DNA of 42,048 nucleotides from FEN-680 sp036845225 (lineage in GTDB: Bacteria > Actinomycetota > Geothermincolia > Fen-727 > Anoxymicrobiaceae): the NCBI GenBank assembly GCA_036845225.1, contig DAIUEJ010000021.1:1-42048 (forward strand), read 5' to 3'. The translations under genes were made by a program, and so were the position numbers. A model generated the notes under the pieces. The model did no database searches. It was not told the origin of the DNA and was given only the letters and a program-made list of their open reading frames with translations. This document shows positions 1 through 8,334 of the stretch, piece by piece; the stretch's first letter is position 1, and each line of letters opens with the position of its first letter.

Positions 1-376
1 GGGGTGGGAGGACCCTGCCGTTCTGGTCCTCCTGCAGCCACGGACTGCCTCGCCTACCGCCGCCGTCACGATTCATCATCGGGCCCCGTTGCATCCGCTG
101 CTCCATCATCTCGAACCGCTCGCCGTGGTGGAAACCACCTTCGTTGAAAACGGCGAGGCATATCGTCGAGACCAGGAGCAGCACGGCGATGATCGACACA
201 GCGATCAGGGCTATCAGCAACCAGTTCTCTTTCCTCGGCGGCCTGGGGGGCGCCGCGGGGCTCTCGACAGCCGGGGGCGCTGGTGGCGTCTCGGCTGGCG
301 CCGGCGCTGCCTCGGGTGCCTTGTCTTCCGGCTTCGTTTCCTCCGCCTTCATCTCCTCGGTCGGAGCCTCGTCCAT
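1..376 (-). CDS. Pro/Ala/Glu-rich single-pass membrane protein, 3' end beyond the window
   Basis: Read leftward from an ATG at 376 with a strong GAGGAGGT ribosome site (381-390), this frame stays open to the window edge, so the C-terminus is missing. About 50 residues rich in Glu, Pro and Ala are followed by one hydrophobic helix (about residues 52-77, NWLLIALIAVSIIAVLLLV...), then a Met/Arg/Gly-rich tail. No family is recognised. The design (charged, disordered N-terminus, one helix, short outer part) matches the two zinc-ribbon membrane proteins nearby, but this one has no CxxC ribbon in the visible part. Tandem direct repeats upstream (446-465) may control it. The reading frame and start are secure; the function is unknown. 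Confidence 0.75.
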   Translation of the reverse strand, partial: MDEAPTEEMKAEETKPEDKAPEAAPAPAETPPAPPAVESPAAPPRPPRKENWLLIALIAVSIIAVLLLVSTICLAVFNEGGFHHGERFEMMEQRMQRGPMMNRDGGGRRGSPWLQEDQNGRVLPP

Positions 377-445
377 ACGTAACCTCCTCTTCACACTGCT
401 GAGAAAGATGTCTTTTCGTTCATCCTGGCTCTCAGTCTATTGTCC

Positions 446-465
446 AATCCTGAAGAAATCCTGAG
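446..465 (-). promoter_or_regulatory. Tandem direct repeat, possible OmpR/PhoB-type response-regulator box
   Basis: On the minus strand two copies of YTCAGGATT lie 11 bases apart (AATCCTGAA at 446-454 and AATCCTGAG at 457-465 on the plus strand), about 70 bases upstream of the ATG at 376. Direct repeats spaced one helical turn apart are typical of sites bound head-to-tail by OmpR/PhoB-family regulators. No regulator gene is in the window, so the assignment is inference. Confidence 0.4.
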
Positions 466-618
466 AATGACGGTTGTCATCCGAATTCTTCTTCGACCCG
501 GCGCCCGGATGCGCGAGGCTGTTCTGCTTTCACTTTTCCCTTCGCCTTTCGATGATATTGGTGAGCACCGTAATGAAATCGGGGCGCGCGGCGTCTATCA
601 TGGTGAGTGACCGAATAA

Positions 619-921
619 GGGGGAAGAAATGCGCTTGAGGATGAGCGCGCTCTCTTCTACGGGTTCAACAACGGCATCTACCTCGACGGTGAGGGGCGGA
701 CGCGCTCGGCCATCCTGCTCATGTCCAGCGCGGACGGCCTCTCCTGGGACCAGGTCTACCCCGAGCCGATAGTCGAGCCCGACGGGGACGGCTGGAAGAA
801 AGCGCTCGTCTACCAGCTCGACGTCAAGCGGGTCGGTGACGAGATGTGGATGTACTACAACGCTCGCAGCGGCTGGCGGTTCGGGCGAGAATGCATAGGG
901 CTCGCGACCTGCAAGGCATGA
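619..921 (+). pseudogene. Decayed 3' end of a glycosidase-like (five-bladed propeller) gene
   Basis: The frame opens after a stop at 616-618 and ends at 921, encoding about 100 residues with no good start: the first in-frame ATG (721) is deep inside conserved-looking sequence. The text (LFYGFNNGIYLDG, SADGLSWDQVYPEPI, DEMWMYYNARSGW, IGLAT) reads like the C-terminal blades of GH43/GH32/GH130-type beta-propeller glycosidases. Everything N-terminal is missing, and no continuation was found upstream in any frame. A GH94 phosphorylase and a GT4 transferase follow within a few kb, so it may be a lost member of the same carbohydrate locus. Assignment to a particular GH family is not possible from this piece. 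Confidence 0.6.
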
Positions 922-924
922 CGA

Positions 925-953
925 CGCAACAAGTGGTCTGACCCCTTGTTGCG
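925..953. repeat. Hairpin with conserved GGTCTGACCCC core and its own arms
   Basis: CGCAACAAG (925-933) pairs perfectly with CTTGTTGCG (945-953) around TGGTCTGACCC. It lies between the convergent ends of the glycosidase remnant (921) and the zinc-ribbon gene (959). The core resembles that of the large inverted repeat at 26956-27056, but the arms differ. It could also help end transcription, though no T-run follows. Confidence 0.6.
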
Positions 954-958
954 CGAGG

Positions 959-1891
959 TCACTTGGCAGCCATGCGCTTCTGTATCTCGGCCTGCAGGTC
1001 CTTGATCTCCGTCTCCGCGGACTCGAGCTCCTCGACGGTCGAAGCGTCCACGACCTTGACACCCAGGTCCGCGATCCTGTTCTTGAGGTCCGACACGTCG
1101 GTGCCCGAGGCGATGGCTGTCTTCGTGGTGGTCATCAGGTCCGTGAACTCGTCCTCGACCCGCTTCCTCACCACGTCGATGCTCTCCGAAGAGCCGGTGT
1201 CCTCAACCGTGCCTTTCTCGGCGACGAACGGGAGGAACACCTCGTCCGTTGCTTTCTCTCCCGAGCCGGACCATACGTCGAGCTTCGCCTGGGCTTTGAT
1301 CGTTTTGCCGCTGCTCTTGGTCATGTAGACCTTGTACGTGCGGGTCTGCGTCCCGTTCTGCGACTTGACCTGGAAGGTCTTTCCGATCAGCTCATCGCCG
1401 TCGCTGGACATCAGGCCGAGGCGGATCTCACCCTTGCCGCCCTGGCTGTACTTAGCATCAAAAGTAGCGGTCAGCACCATGTCTACCCCAAGAGGGACCT
1501 TCTTGAGATCGAGCGTCTTTCCGTCCTTGCGGGTCACCTTCAGGTCCTTGATGCTGGCGACTTGCTTGTCAGGGAGAGCGAGGAACACGATGAGCACCAC
1601 GACCCCGGCGACGATTATCGCCACCAGCGCGATCGCCAGCGCGGTCCAACCCTTGCTTCTTCCCTTCAGTTTTCCGATGCCGCGAGGCGTGGCTGTCGGG
1701 GGCGCCAGCACGGGAGCCACGGGTGGTGGTGGTATGGGCGCGACAGGGGCAGCGGCTTGCGCGGGCGCCTGGGCCTGCTGCGTGGGAACAGGCGCCGGGG
1801 GAGTCGCCTGCTCCTGCGACACGGGCGCGCCGCAGTTGACGCAGAACCGCTTGCCCTGGATCAGAACGCTACCGCACTTGTTGCACTTCAT
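959..1891 (-). CDS. Zinc-ribbon membrane protein with extracytoplasmic domain
   Basis: 310 residues. The N-terminal zinc ribbon has C3-x2-C6 and C17-x2-C20 (MKCNKCGS...RFCVNCG), followed by a Pro/Ala/Gln linker (about 25-70), one membrane helix (about 82-106) and a 200-residue outer part. The outer part ends in an acidic, probably coiled-coil segment (VEELESAETEIKDLQAEIQKR). The ATG at 1891 is preferred over an in-frame TTG at 1909 because AAGGGG lies just upstream of the ATG. The outer segment looks beta-rich (TFDAKYSQGGKGEIRLGL) but matches no family I recognise. It runs in the same direction as the next small zinc-ribbon membrane gene upstream. The function is unknown; a sensor or envelope role is only a guess from topology. 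Confidence 0.8.
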   Translation of the reverse strand: MKCNKCGSVLIQGKRFCVNCGAPVSQEQATPPAPVPTQQAQAPAQAAAPVAPIPPPPVAPVLAPPTATPRGIGKLKGRSKGWTALAIALVAIIVAGVVVLIVFLALPDKQVASIKDLKVTRKDGKTLDLKKVPLGVDMVLTATFDAKYSQGGKGEIRLGLMSSDGDELIGKTFQVKSQNGTQTRTYKVYMTKSSGKTIKAQAKLDVWSGSGEKATDEVFLPFVAEKGTVEDTGSSESIDVVRKRVEDEFTDLMTTTKTAIASGTDVSDLKNRIADLGVKVVDASTVEELESAETEIKDLQAEIQKRMAAK

Positions 1892-1954
1892 GATGATCCC
1901 CTTGCTCAATTGACCAGTTTATCGGCGCGCGCGGCACCTATATTGAGGGGGCAT

Positions 1955-2392
1955 TCAGGCGGAACCGGGCGGTGGGGGCGTGACGAACGAAGCGGCTGAC
2001 GCACATTGAGGAGTCAGAAAGGCGCATGCCGGCGCGACCTTGATCTCGAAAGCCTTGCCCTTCTTGGACTTCGTGGTCGTTAAGACCAGGACCAGGATGA
2101 GCGTCAGGATGACCAGGATTATCAGGACGAAGACGATCACCGCCTTCGGGGTGAAGACTTTCGTCTGCTCGGGCATCGAGCGCGGTTTCTGCATCGGCGG
2201 CTCCTCATAGGGGACGGGCTCGGGCACGCGCATCCATGAAATGTCCTTGCCGCAGTTCGCGCACTCCTGCGCGTCGGCTTCGTTGCGGTGGCCGCAGTAA
2301 GGGCAGAACTTGTGCGGGACCCTTGTCTTTCGGTAGAGCTGCTTCGCGCCCTCACTCAGTTGCTCGTCCTCTTTGTCTTTGTCTTCCGGCAT
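1955..2392 (-). CDS. Small zinc-ribbon membrane protein
   Basis: 145 residues: a charged N-terminus, a four-cysteine ribbon (C30-x2-C33, C44-x2-C47; FCPYCGHR...ECANCGK), a proline-rich linker, one strongly hydrophobic helix (about 84-105), and a short basic and hydrophobic tail. The ATG at 2392 is chosen because AGGAG stands seven bases upstream; a longer in-frame extension to 2440 lacks such a site. The next gene downstream on the same strand is another ribbon-plus-helix protein, so the two may be co-transcribed. No enzyme motif is visible. The gene is convincing; the role is unknown. Confidence 0.75.
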   Translation of the reverse strand: MPEDKDKEDEQLSEGAKQLYRKTRVPHKFCPYCGHRNEADAQECANCGKDISWMRVPEPVPYEEPPMQKPRSMPEQTKVFTPKAVIVFVLIILVILTLILVLVLTTTKSKKGKAFEIKVAPACAFLTPQCASAASFVTPPPPGSA

Positions 2393-2474
2393 CCTTGCGC
2401 TCCTAGTGTCAAAGTCCGTTGTGATTATTGTAGTCGACATCAGCCGGCGGGGTCATGTCGGGAAGAGGCGTCAC

Positions 2475-2510
2475 TCCCACCTCAATCCTCCCCCCTCAAG
2501 GGGGAGGAAG
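2475..2510. repeat. CCTCCCCC/GGGGGAGG palindromic element, copy 1
   Basis: CTCCCACCTCAATCCTCCCCC-CTCAA-GGGGGAGGA contains a 9-bp perfect stem (2486-2494 with 2500-2508). It sits seven bases past the stop of the GH94 gene. The same consensus recurs inside mfd (26136-26177) and twice at 37750-37852. Confidence 0.75.
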
Positions 2511-2516
2511 AACTGG

Positions 2517-4898
2517 CTATGCCTCGCCCATCTCCAGGCGCACCCGGTGCACCTCGCCGTCCGCGTGGGGGAAGATGATGTTCCCCTCCAGCTCCTTGCC
2601 GTCGACGACGATGCGCTTGACGCCTTTGCTGATGCCCTTCGGCTTGTCGATCTCGATCTCGTAGATGGCCTCGCGGAACCAGCGCCTCGCGGTTATCGCT
2701 TCCCAGTCCTTCGGCAGGCACGGGTCGAGCACCAGCCCGTGGTACCCTGGCCTTATCCCGAGGATGTACTCCCAGAACACGTGCCACTGCCAGGCCGCGC
2801 CGCCCGTGAACCAGGAGTGGGAACCTTCGCCGAAGTACTCGGACTCCGGCCCTGTTATGTACTCCGCATAGACGTAGGGCTCCGACTGGTAGAGGTCTCC
2901 GTCCTCAGTGGACCGGATGTTCGGGAGGACCTGCCTGTGCGAGTCCATCGCGGTGTCGCCGTCACCCACCATCGCCCACGCCATGGTCGCCCACGCTGTC
3001 GCGTGCAGGAAGATGGCCGCGTTCTCTTTCGTCCCGACCGCGAACCGGGTGATGATCCCGATGTCGGGATCCGGCTCCTTCCAGCCCGGCAGGAACAGCG
3101 CGCACCCTTTGCCTGTAAGGAGCCTCTTTCTCACAGACTCCATGGCGACCTTAGTGCGCTCCTTGTCGAGGCCGGCGATGACGGCCCACGACTGGGAGTT
3201 CGCGAATATCTCCGCGGTCCGGTTGCCCTTGCCGCCGATGACCTCGCCTTCATCGGTCGTGCCGCGCATGTACCACTCGCCATCCCAGGCGTGAGTCTCC
3301 AGTGCGCTCTTCAGCGCGCGCGCCACGTTTCCGACACTCTTGACGCCGGGAAGGCCCCGCACGAGCGACGCCAGCTCGAGGTACTCGTTGCAGAGCATCA
3401 GCAGTTGTTCGGAGGCCATGGTGGACTCGCCGCGACCGTCCCGCCCCGCGTAGTTGATGGCGTCGTTCCAGTCCCCCTTCTCGATGAGAACCAGGTCGCG
3501 CGGGCTCCTTCGCTGCCATACGTTCTCGATGATCCGGTAGATGAGCTCGGCGAGCGTCATATCCACCCCGTCGTACGTCGTGACCATGTCGTCCACCAGA
3601 TCAAGGTTCCCGCTCTCCTTGAGGAAGCGGAAGATCGATATCGGCAGCCACATCGCCACGTCGATGTTGCCCGGGATGCCGGACGGCACCCCGAGGTCGC
3701 GGATGTACCCCTGGTCGACGCTCCCATCCGAGCGCACGAGCGATATGTGCATCAGTATCCGTTCCCACGCGTCGTCGAGGAACCGCGGCAGCGCTCCCAG
3801 GATGCACTGCGCCGAATCGCGGTAGCCCCAGGTCTCGTTCCCACTGCATATGAAGTACGAGCCGTCCGACCGGTACCACCAGAAATTGACACGCGCCTGG
3901 TACTTGTTCCAGATGTTGACGAACTGGTTGACCTGATTGTCCGGGGTGAACACCGTGTCGCCATAGGCGATGTCGAGCCAGTACTGGTTGCACGCCTCGA
4001 ACCGTTCCTCATAGACCTCCGGCCTGATGTGGTAAGGGATCTTGTCGAAGTCGTCCTCGTTCTGCAGCACTCCCATCGCCATGATGACGCGCTCTTCGGC
4101 GCCGGGCTCCAGGTCGAAGGTGTACTTGTGGGCGAAGACCGCGGCGCGCCCTTCGTTCTCGCTGTTTGAGAGCTCGCCGTCCCGGATCGCCCTGGGATAG
4201 GCGGTCCCTTCCCCCGGCCCGATGAAGTTCTCGCGAAGCGTCTCGAAGCTGTCGAACTCGTGCGTGCTCGCGAAGAATATCTTGATGGGCCACTCGCGGT
4301 TGGGGACGAAAGCCTCCCGGTTCCAGTAGGTCTTCTCCGCGACCAGGACGTCCCCGACCCTCTTGACCCTGTTGAAGAGGATGTTCGAGTAATAGGAGAT
4401 GATATTGGGCATGTGCTGCCCGAGGAGCAGCTCCACCATCGGGTAGGCCTCGACGTGCCTGTGCCTGCCGGACTCGTTGATGAAGTGGAGGATCCAGTAC
4501 TCCAGGTCGGCGTCGAGGGGCACCAGGTAAGACAGCCAAACCTTCAGCCCGTCCACCTCCGCCTCCAGGCGCTGGTAGCCCATGCCGACGCGGCAGAGCC
4601 ACTTGTCCGGGTCGCGCCTGACCGGGAGCCAGTTGGGGCTCCAGAGGTCGTCGCCCTCCTTGACGTAGACGAACCGCCCCGGGTCGTTGTTGAGGGCCGG
4701 GGCCCAGAGGTTGATGCCGTAGGCCGGGGGCTGTTTCCAGAACGAGTAGCCGCCCCCGGTGTGCGTTATGAACGAACAGTACCTGCCGTTGGTGAGGTAG
4801 TTGATGTAGGGGAGTTGAAGCCTCGGGTTGGTGATGATGTACTCCAGCCCGTCCTCGCTGAAGTAACCGCTTCGCATTCTTTCAGGGTCCTTAGCCAC
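2517..4898 (-). CDS. GH94-family glycoside phosphorylase (cellobiose phosphorylase-like)
   Basis: 793 residues, the usual size for cellobiose or chitobiose phosphorylases, which split a beta-glucosidic disaccharide with phosphate to give a sugar 1-phosphate. The N-terminal part looks like the family's beta-sandwich (NPRLQLPYINYLTNGRYCSFI, YSFWKQPPAYGINLW). The (alpha/alpha)6 catalytic part carries ETWGYRDSAQ and the signature GDWND at 475-479, whose aspartate is the general acid in characterised members. GSHSWFTGGAAWQW and GIRPGYHGLVLDPCLP near the C-terminus are also typical. The start is a GTG behind a G-rich ribosome site; an ATG seven codons later has none. No signal peptide, so cytoplasmic. 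The glycosyltransferase gene lies 67 bases upstream, suggesting one unit. Exact substrate cannot be read from sequence; cyclic-glucan-type relatives share the fold. Confidence 0.88.
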   Translation of the reverse strand: MAKDPERMRSGYFSEDGLEYIITNPRLQLPYINYLTNGRYCSFITHTGGGYSFWKQPPAYGINLWAPALNNDPGRFVYVKEGDDLWSPNWLPVRRDPDKWLCRVGMGYQRLEAEVDGLKVWLSYLVPLDADLEYWILHFINESGRHRHVEAYPMVELLLGQHMPNIISYYSNILFNRVKRVGDVLVAEKTYWNREAFVPNREWPIKIFFASTHEFDSFETLRENFIGPGEGTAYPRAIRDGELSNSENEGRAAVFAHKYTFDLEPGAEERVIMAMGVLQNEDDFDKIPYHIRPEVYEERFEACNQYWLDIAYGDTVFTPDNQVNQFVNIWNKYQARVNFWWYRSDGSYFICSGNETWGYRDSAQCILGALPRFLDDAWERILMHISLVRSDGSVDQGYIRDLGVPSGIPGNIDVAMWLPISIFRFLKESGNLDLVDDMVTTYDGVDMTLAELIYRIIENVWQRRSPRDLVLIEKGDWNDAINYAGRDGRGESTMASEQLLMLCNEYLELASLVRGLPGVKSVGNVARALKSALETHAWDGEWYMRGTTDEGEVIGGKGNRTAEIFANSQSWAVIAGLDKERTKVAMESVRKRLLTGKGCALFLPGWKEPDPDIGIITRFAVGTKENAAIFLHATAWATMAWAMVGDGDTAMDSHRQVLPNIRSTEDGDLYQSEPYVYAEYITGPESEYFGEGSHSWFTGGAAWQWHVFWEYILGIRPGYHGLVLDPCLPKDWEAITARRWFREAIYEIEIDKPKGISKGVKRIVVDGKELEGNIIFPHADGEVHRVRLEMGEA

Positions 4899-4965
4899 CT
4901 CTTGCCCCCCGCGCAGGTCTCAAGCCGAGTCGACCATCAATAGTTGTTTCTCGGCGTGCAAAAAT

Positions 4966-7263
4966 TCACCTCCCGGCGAGGGCTTCCTCCCCGGCCTCGA
5001 GCGGTCCCACGTGCAGGGCAGTCTGCACTCGCAGCAGCGCAAGCAGCCACTCGATAGTGGCCTCCGCGCTCTTGTTAGGGCTGACGCCGTGCAGCATCAG
5101 GCTGTCCGAGCAGCAGAAGGCGGCGAAGTCGTAGAGCGGCTGGTTGAGGGCGTTGCGGCCGAGGAACCACTCGAACGCGGCGCGCGCGAGCTCGAGGTAC
5201 CGCTCGTCCCTCTCGACGGTAAAGGCGTCCACGTAAGCCTCGGTGAGGGACGCCGCCTCCACCGGCACCTGGTTGAACTTCGCCCGCTCCCCGTCACGCG
5301 GGTACCAGCCCTGGTCTCCCACCAGGTCGAAGTAGCCGTCCCGGAAGCACTTGCGGGTCAGGAACTCCAGGCTCTCGAGCGCGACCTCGCGATATCTGTC
5401 CACCTGCGTGGCACGGTAGGCGAGCAGCAGCGCCCGGGGCAGTATGCCGTTTGCGTATGTCAGAGAATCCTCGAACCACTCCCAGCCCTCTGCGGCTGTG
5501 GCCTCAAATACACTGACCAGGTCCGAGGCCATGTTGCGCAGCGCCGCCTCAGGAAGCGACGCGCCGGGAAACCGTGAGAGGTAGTGGTAACAGCCACAGA
5601 TCGAGTATGCCATCGCGCGGGGGTAAGTCGGCCTGGGGTCCTGCAACGCATCGTCGAACATCAGCTTGGCGAAGGAGGCGAGGCCCTCTTCCTCTTCGAC
5701 CGCGACCGTCAACCCCAGGCACGACAGCGCCTTGCCCTGGCACTCCTCGCCGCCCACCTCATCGGCGAACGACTTATCGTAGTTCAGGAGGTTGTGGAAC
5801 TTGCCATCCGGCTTCTGCATGTAGCGCATCAGCCCGAGGTAGACGCGGGCGAGCTCGAAGCTTACCTGGTCGTCGGTCTGCACGTGGGCGAGGACCGCCG
5901 CCGCAAGTGCCATGGCGTTGTCCTCCGTCACGTAACCGCTCGAGCGGTCGGGGATGTCGAAGTGCGCACCGTGTATGATGCCCGTCCCGTCGGTCAGCCT
6001 CACGAGGTGGTCGAGGCGCGGCCTGGGCAGGTCGCGGAGCAGCACCGGCTTCCTCGGGGCGGTGACCGGGGGCGGGGCGGCTTTCCTGCCCGCCAGCACG
6101 CGCTCGAACAGCACCACGTACTCCCTCGACACCTCACGCCAGATCATCTTGTGGCCGAACGCGTAGGATTTCTGGCGCATCTCCGCCATGCGCGCGGGGT
6201 CCGTGAGGAGGCCGTTGGCTGCGTCCGCCATGGCGCCCGGGTCCCTGGTAGGCACGATGATGCCCCTGCCGTCCGCCAGGACCTCGGTCGCATAGTAGTA
6301 AGGCGTCGAGATTATCGGCTTGCCCAGGCCCATTGCGTAGGCGAGGGTCCCGGACACTATCTGGTTCAGGTCCAGGTACGGGGTCACGTAGATGTCGCAT
6401 GCGGCGATGAAGTGCGTGAGCTCCTCGAGGGACACAAAGCGGTCGTAGAACACCACGTTGTCCTCGACGCCGAGGTCGCGCGCCATCCTCTTGAGCGAGT
6501 AGCGGTACTTCTCGCCCTCGCGCTTCTTCACCGGCGGGTGTGTCGCGCCGAGCACCACGTACACCGCGTCCGGGAACCGCTCGACGATGGCCGGCATCGC
6601 CTGGATCATGTACTCGATGCCCTTGCGCGGATGAAGGAGCCCGAATGTGAACAGGACCGTCCTGTCCTGCAGGCCCCACCGCTGCTTGTAGTCATTCGAG
6701 TCAGCGAAGGGCATGTCGGGGACCCCGTGATGGATGAGGTTGACCTTCTGGCGCGGCACGCCGTAGTACTCCTCCAGGAAGTCGACCGACTTCGAGCTCA
6801 TCACGATGACCGCGTCGGAAAGGGCGCAGACTTCGACGAGCGCCTCGCGCCTGTCAGGCTCGGGGTCAGGCAGCACCGTGTGCAGCGTCGTCACCACGGG
6901 CTTCTTCAAGTCCCGCAGCAGGTCGGTGATGTATATGCCCTTCGCCCCACCGAAGATGCCGAACTCATGCTGAAGGCAGATGATGTCGACCTCGGACATG
7001 TTCACGTAGTCGGCGGCGCGCGGGTAGTCGTCCGGGTCGCTCGCCTGCACCTCGAAGCGCACCATCGGCGGGTAATCGTAGCCCTCCGGGCGGTCGTTCA
7101 TCGCCACGACGAAGACGTCGGACTCAGGGCCCAGCGTCGAGGCAACCCAGGTCGCCACGTCCGTGGTGAAAGTCGCGATGCCGCAGTGCCTGGGGACATA
7201 GTTCCCGATGAGCGCCACGTTCATCGCGGAGGACCTGGAGCGCGCTATCTTCCCTTTTTTCAT
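4966..7263 (-). CDS. GT4 glycosyltransferase fused to an alpha-hairpin toroid domain
   Basis: 765 residues. Residues about 14-390 form a GT-B glycosyltransferase of family 4 (NVALIGNYVPRHCGIATFT, HHGVPDMPF, FGLLHPRKGIEYMIQAMP, DIYVTPYLD, TLAYAMGLGKPIIST). After a proline-rich linker, residues about 415-755 form a second domain beginning LVRLTDGTGIIHGAHF and SGYVTEDNAMALAAA, read as a six-hairpin toroid. This fusion recurs in bacterial transferases often encoded near GH130-type or other phosphorylases. Here the next gene is GH94, and a propeller-glycosidase remnant lies 4 kb further, so the locus probably makes and recycles a short glycan. The ATG at 7263 has AGGGAAAG upstream; an ATG at 7224 is an alternative. 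Donor and acceptor are unknown. Confidence 0.85.
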   Translation of the reverse strand: MKKGKIARSRSSAMNVALIGNYVPRHCGIATFTTDVATWVASTLGPESDVFVVAMNDRPEGYDYPPMVRFEVQASDPDDYPRAADYVNMSEVDIICLQHEFGIFGGAKGIYITDLLRDLKKPVVTTLHTVLPDPEPDRREALVEVCALSDAVIVMSSKSVDFLEEYYGVPRQKVNLIHHGVPDMPFADSNDYKQRWGLQDRTVLFTFGLLHPRKGIEYMIQAMPAIVERFPDAVYVVLGATHPPVKKREGEKYRYSLKRMARDLGVEDNVVFYDRFVSLEELTHFIAACDIYVTPYLDLNQIVSGTLAYAMGLGKPIISTPYYYATEVLADGRGIIVPTRDPGAMADAANGLLTDPARMAEMRQKSYAFGHKMIWREVSREYVVLFERVLAGRKAAPPPVTAPRKPVLLRDLPRPRLDHLVRLTDGTGIIHGAHFDIPDRSSGYVTEDNAMALAAAVLAHVQTDDQVSFELARVYLGLMRYMQKPDGKFHNLLNYDKSFADEVGGEECQGKALSCLGLTVAVEEEEGLASFAKLMFDDALQDPRPTYPRAMAYSICGCYHYLSRFPGASLPEAALRNMASDLVSVFEATAAEGWEWFEDSLTYANGILPRALLLAYRATQVDRYREVALESLEFLTRKCFRDGYFDLVGDQGWYPRDGERAKFNQVPVEAASLTEAYVDAFTVERDERYLELARAAFEWFLGRNALNQPLYDFAAFCCSDSLMLHGVSPNKSAEATIEWLLALLRVQTALHVGPLEAGEEALAGR

Positions 7264-7500
7264 GCTGACTTTCCCTGGTCGCTATCGTTCTTGGGCAGGT
7301 ACGACTGAGGCGGCTTTTGTTCAACTCAAAAGGAGCCACGACGGATCGGGTGAAGCCCGGACTGCGGTTAACATACTATCTTCATCTGCCATCGAGCAGA
7401 ACCCGCAGGGGAAGATTCTTCGGACAGGGCCGGAATCCTTCAGCGGACCCAGTCGCGTGTTTCGTGGTAACATCTTGCGCGCATGACCAGGAAGGTTCCG

Positions 7501-8250
7501 ATGATAAATCTCTCAAGACCGATAAGAATCGCCGGCGGGGACGGCCCCCCGCGCTATCCCGTCAAAGAAGCGCTGGGCAAGCTGCGAGGGCTCCTGTACC
7601 ACGGCCACAAGGTCGAATGCTCCTGCTGCGGACAGGAGTTCGCCCTGTTCCTTTTCTCCCCTTACCAGGCCGCCCTCTGCCCGAACTGCCTGTCCTTCGA
7701 GCGCTACAGGCTCCTCTGCCGGTACCTGCGCGACGAGACCGACTTCGGCGAGCGCGAGATGAAGGTCCTGGACATCGCCCCCATCTGGGCATTCCAGGAG
7801 TTCTGCCGGAGCTTCGACAACGTCTCGTACCTGTCGATCGACATAGAGTCGCCCATGGCGATGAGTCACATGGACATCAGGAGCCTGGACCTGCCTGACG
7901 ACACCTTCGACGTGGTCATCTGCTACCACGTCATCGAGCACATCGACGACGAGCCGAAGGCGCTCTCCGAGCTGCGGCGCGTGATGAAGCCCGGGGCGTT
8001 CGCCGTCATCCAGGTCCCCATCTATGTGGAGAAGACCATCGAGCGAAAGGACCTCACCTCCTGGCAGGCGAAGCGCATCCTCGTCTACGACGGCCACCTC
8101 CGGGCGCACGGGCCCGAGCACTACCGCGAGTTGCTCGAGTCAGCCGGGTTCGAGGTGGAGGTCAACTCGCTCGTCAAGATGCTGAGCAAAGAGGACATCA
8201 AGCGCTACGGGCTGGACCGCACCGAGGACCTCTACATCTGCAGGAAGTGA
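7501..8250 (+). CDS. Class I SAM-dependent methyltransferase with zinc-binding N-terminus
   Basis: 249 residues. A cysteine cluster (C40-S-C-C43 and C60-x2-C63) precedes a Rossmann methyltransferase core: VLDIAPIWAFQEFC stands where motif I should be, SIDIESP supplies the acidic residue after strand 2, and FDVVICYHVIEHIDDE plus MKPGAFAVIQVP are typical later motifs. Motif I lacks the usual GxGxG, as in several methyltransferases that pair a zinc cluster with this fold. The ATG at 7501 is preferred because AGGAAGG lies five bases upstream; an ATG at 7483 has no such site. It stands alone, divergent from the glycosyltransferase across about 240 bases with no other feature. Substrate unknown; sugar or lipid methylation would fit the locus. 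Confidence 0.8.
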   Translation: MINLSRPIRIAGGDGPPRYPVKEALGKLRGLLYHGHKVECSCCGQEFALFLFSPYQAALCPNCLSFERYRLLCRYLRDETDFGEREMKVLDIAPIWAFQEFCRSFDNVSYLSIDIESPMAMSHMDIRSLDLPDDTFDVVICYHVIEHIDDEPKALSELRRVMKPGAFAVIQVPIYVEKTIERKDLTSWQAKRILVYDGHLRAHGPEHYRELLESAGFEVEVNSLVKMLSKEDIKRYGLDRTEDLYICRK

Positions 8251-8267
8251 GCAGATGGCGTGCCGAA

Positions 8268-8298
8268 TTGCGGAGCGCCGTTCGCTTCCTGATAGAAT
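8268..8298 (+). promoter_or_regulatory. Possible promoter of the thiolase gene
   Basis: TTGCGG (8268-8273) and TAGAAT (8293-8298) are separated by 19 bases, a long but workable spacer, 37 bases before the thiolase ATG. The match is moderate. Confidence 0.3.
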
Positions 8299-8334
8299 AG
8301 ACGCCGCACTGAAGACAGACTAAGGAGGTCGATA

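Noticed and set aside
598..1062. Minus-strand open frame over the glycosidase remnant
   Set aside because: Ser/Arg-rich with no motif; the plus strand has recognisable propeller-glycosidase text and 959-1891 is a better gene.
2373..4169. Long plus-strand open frame of 598 codons opposite the phosphorylase
   Set aside because: It mirrors the GH94 gene, is rich in Arg, Val and Asp with no motif, and arises from G+C-rich third positions of the real gene.
5584..7308. Long plus-strand open frame of 574 codons opposite the glycosyltransferase
   Set aside because: Antisense shadow of the GT4 gene: Arg/His/Val-rich text with no domain, while the minus strand shows clear GT-B motifs.
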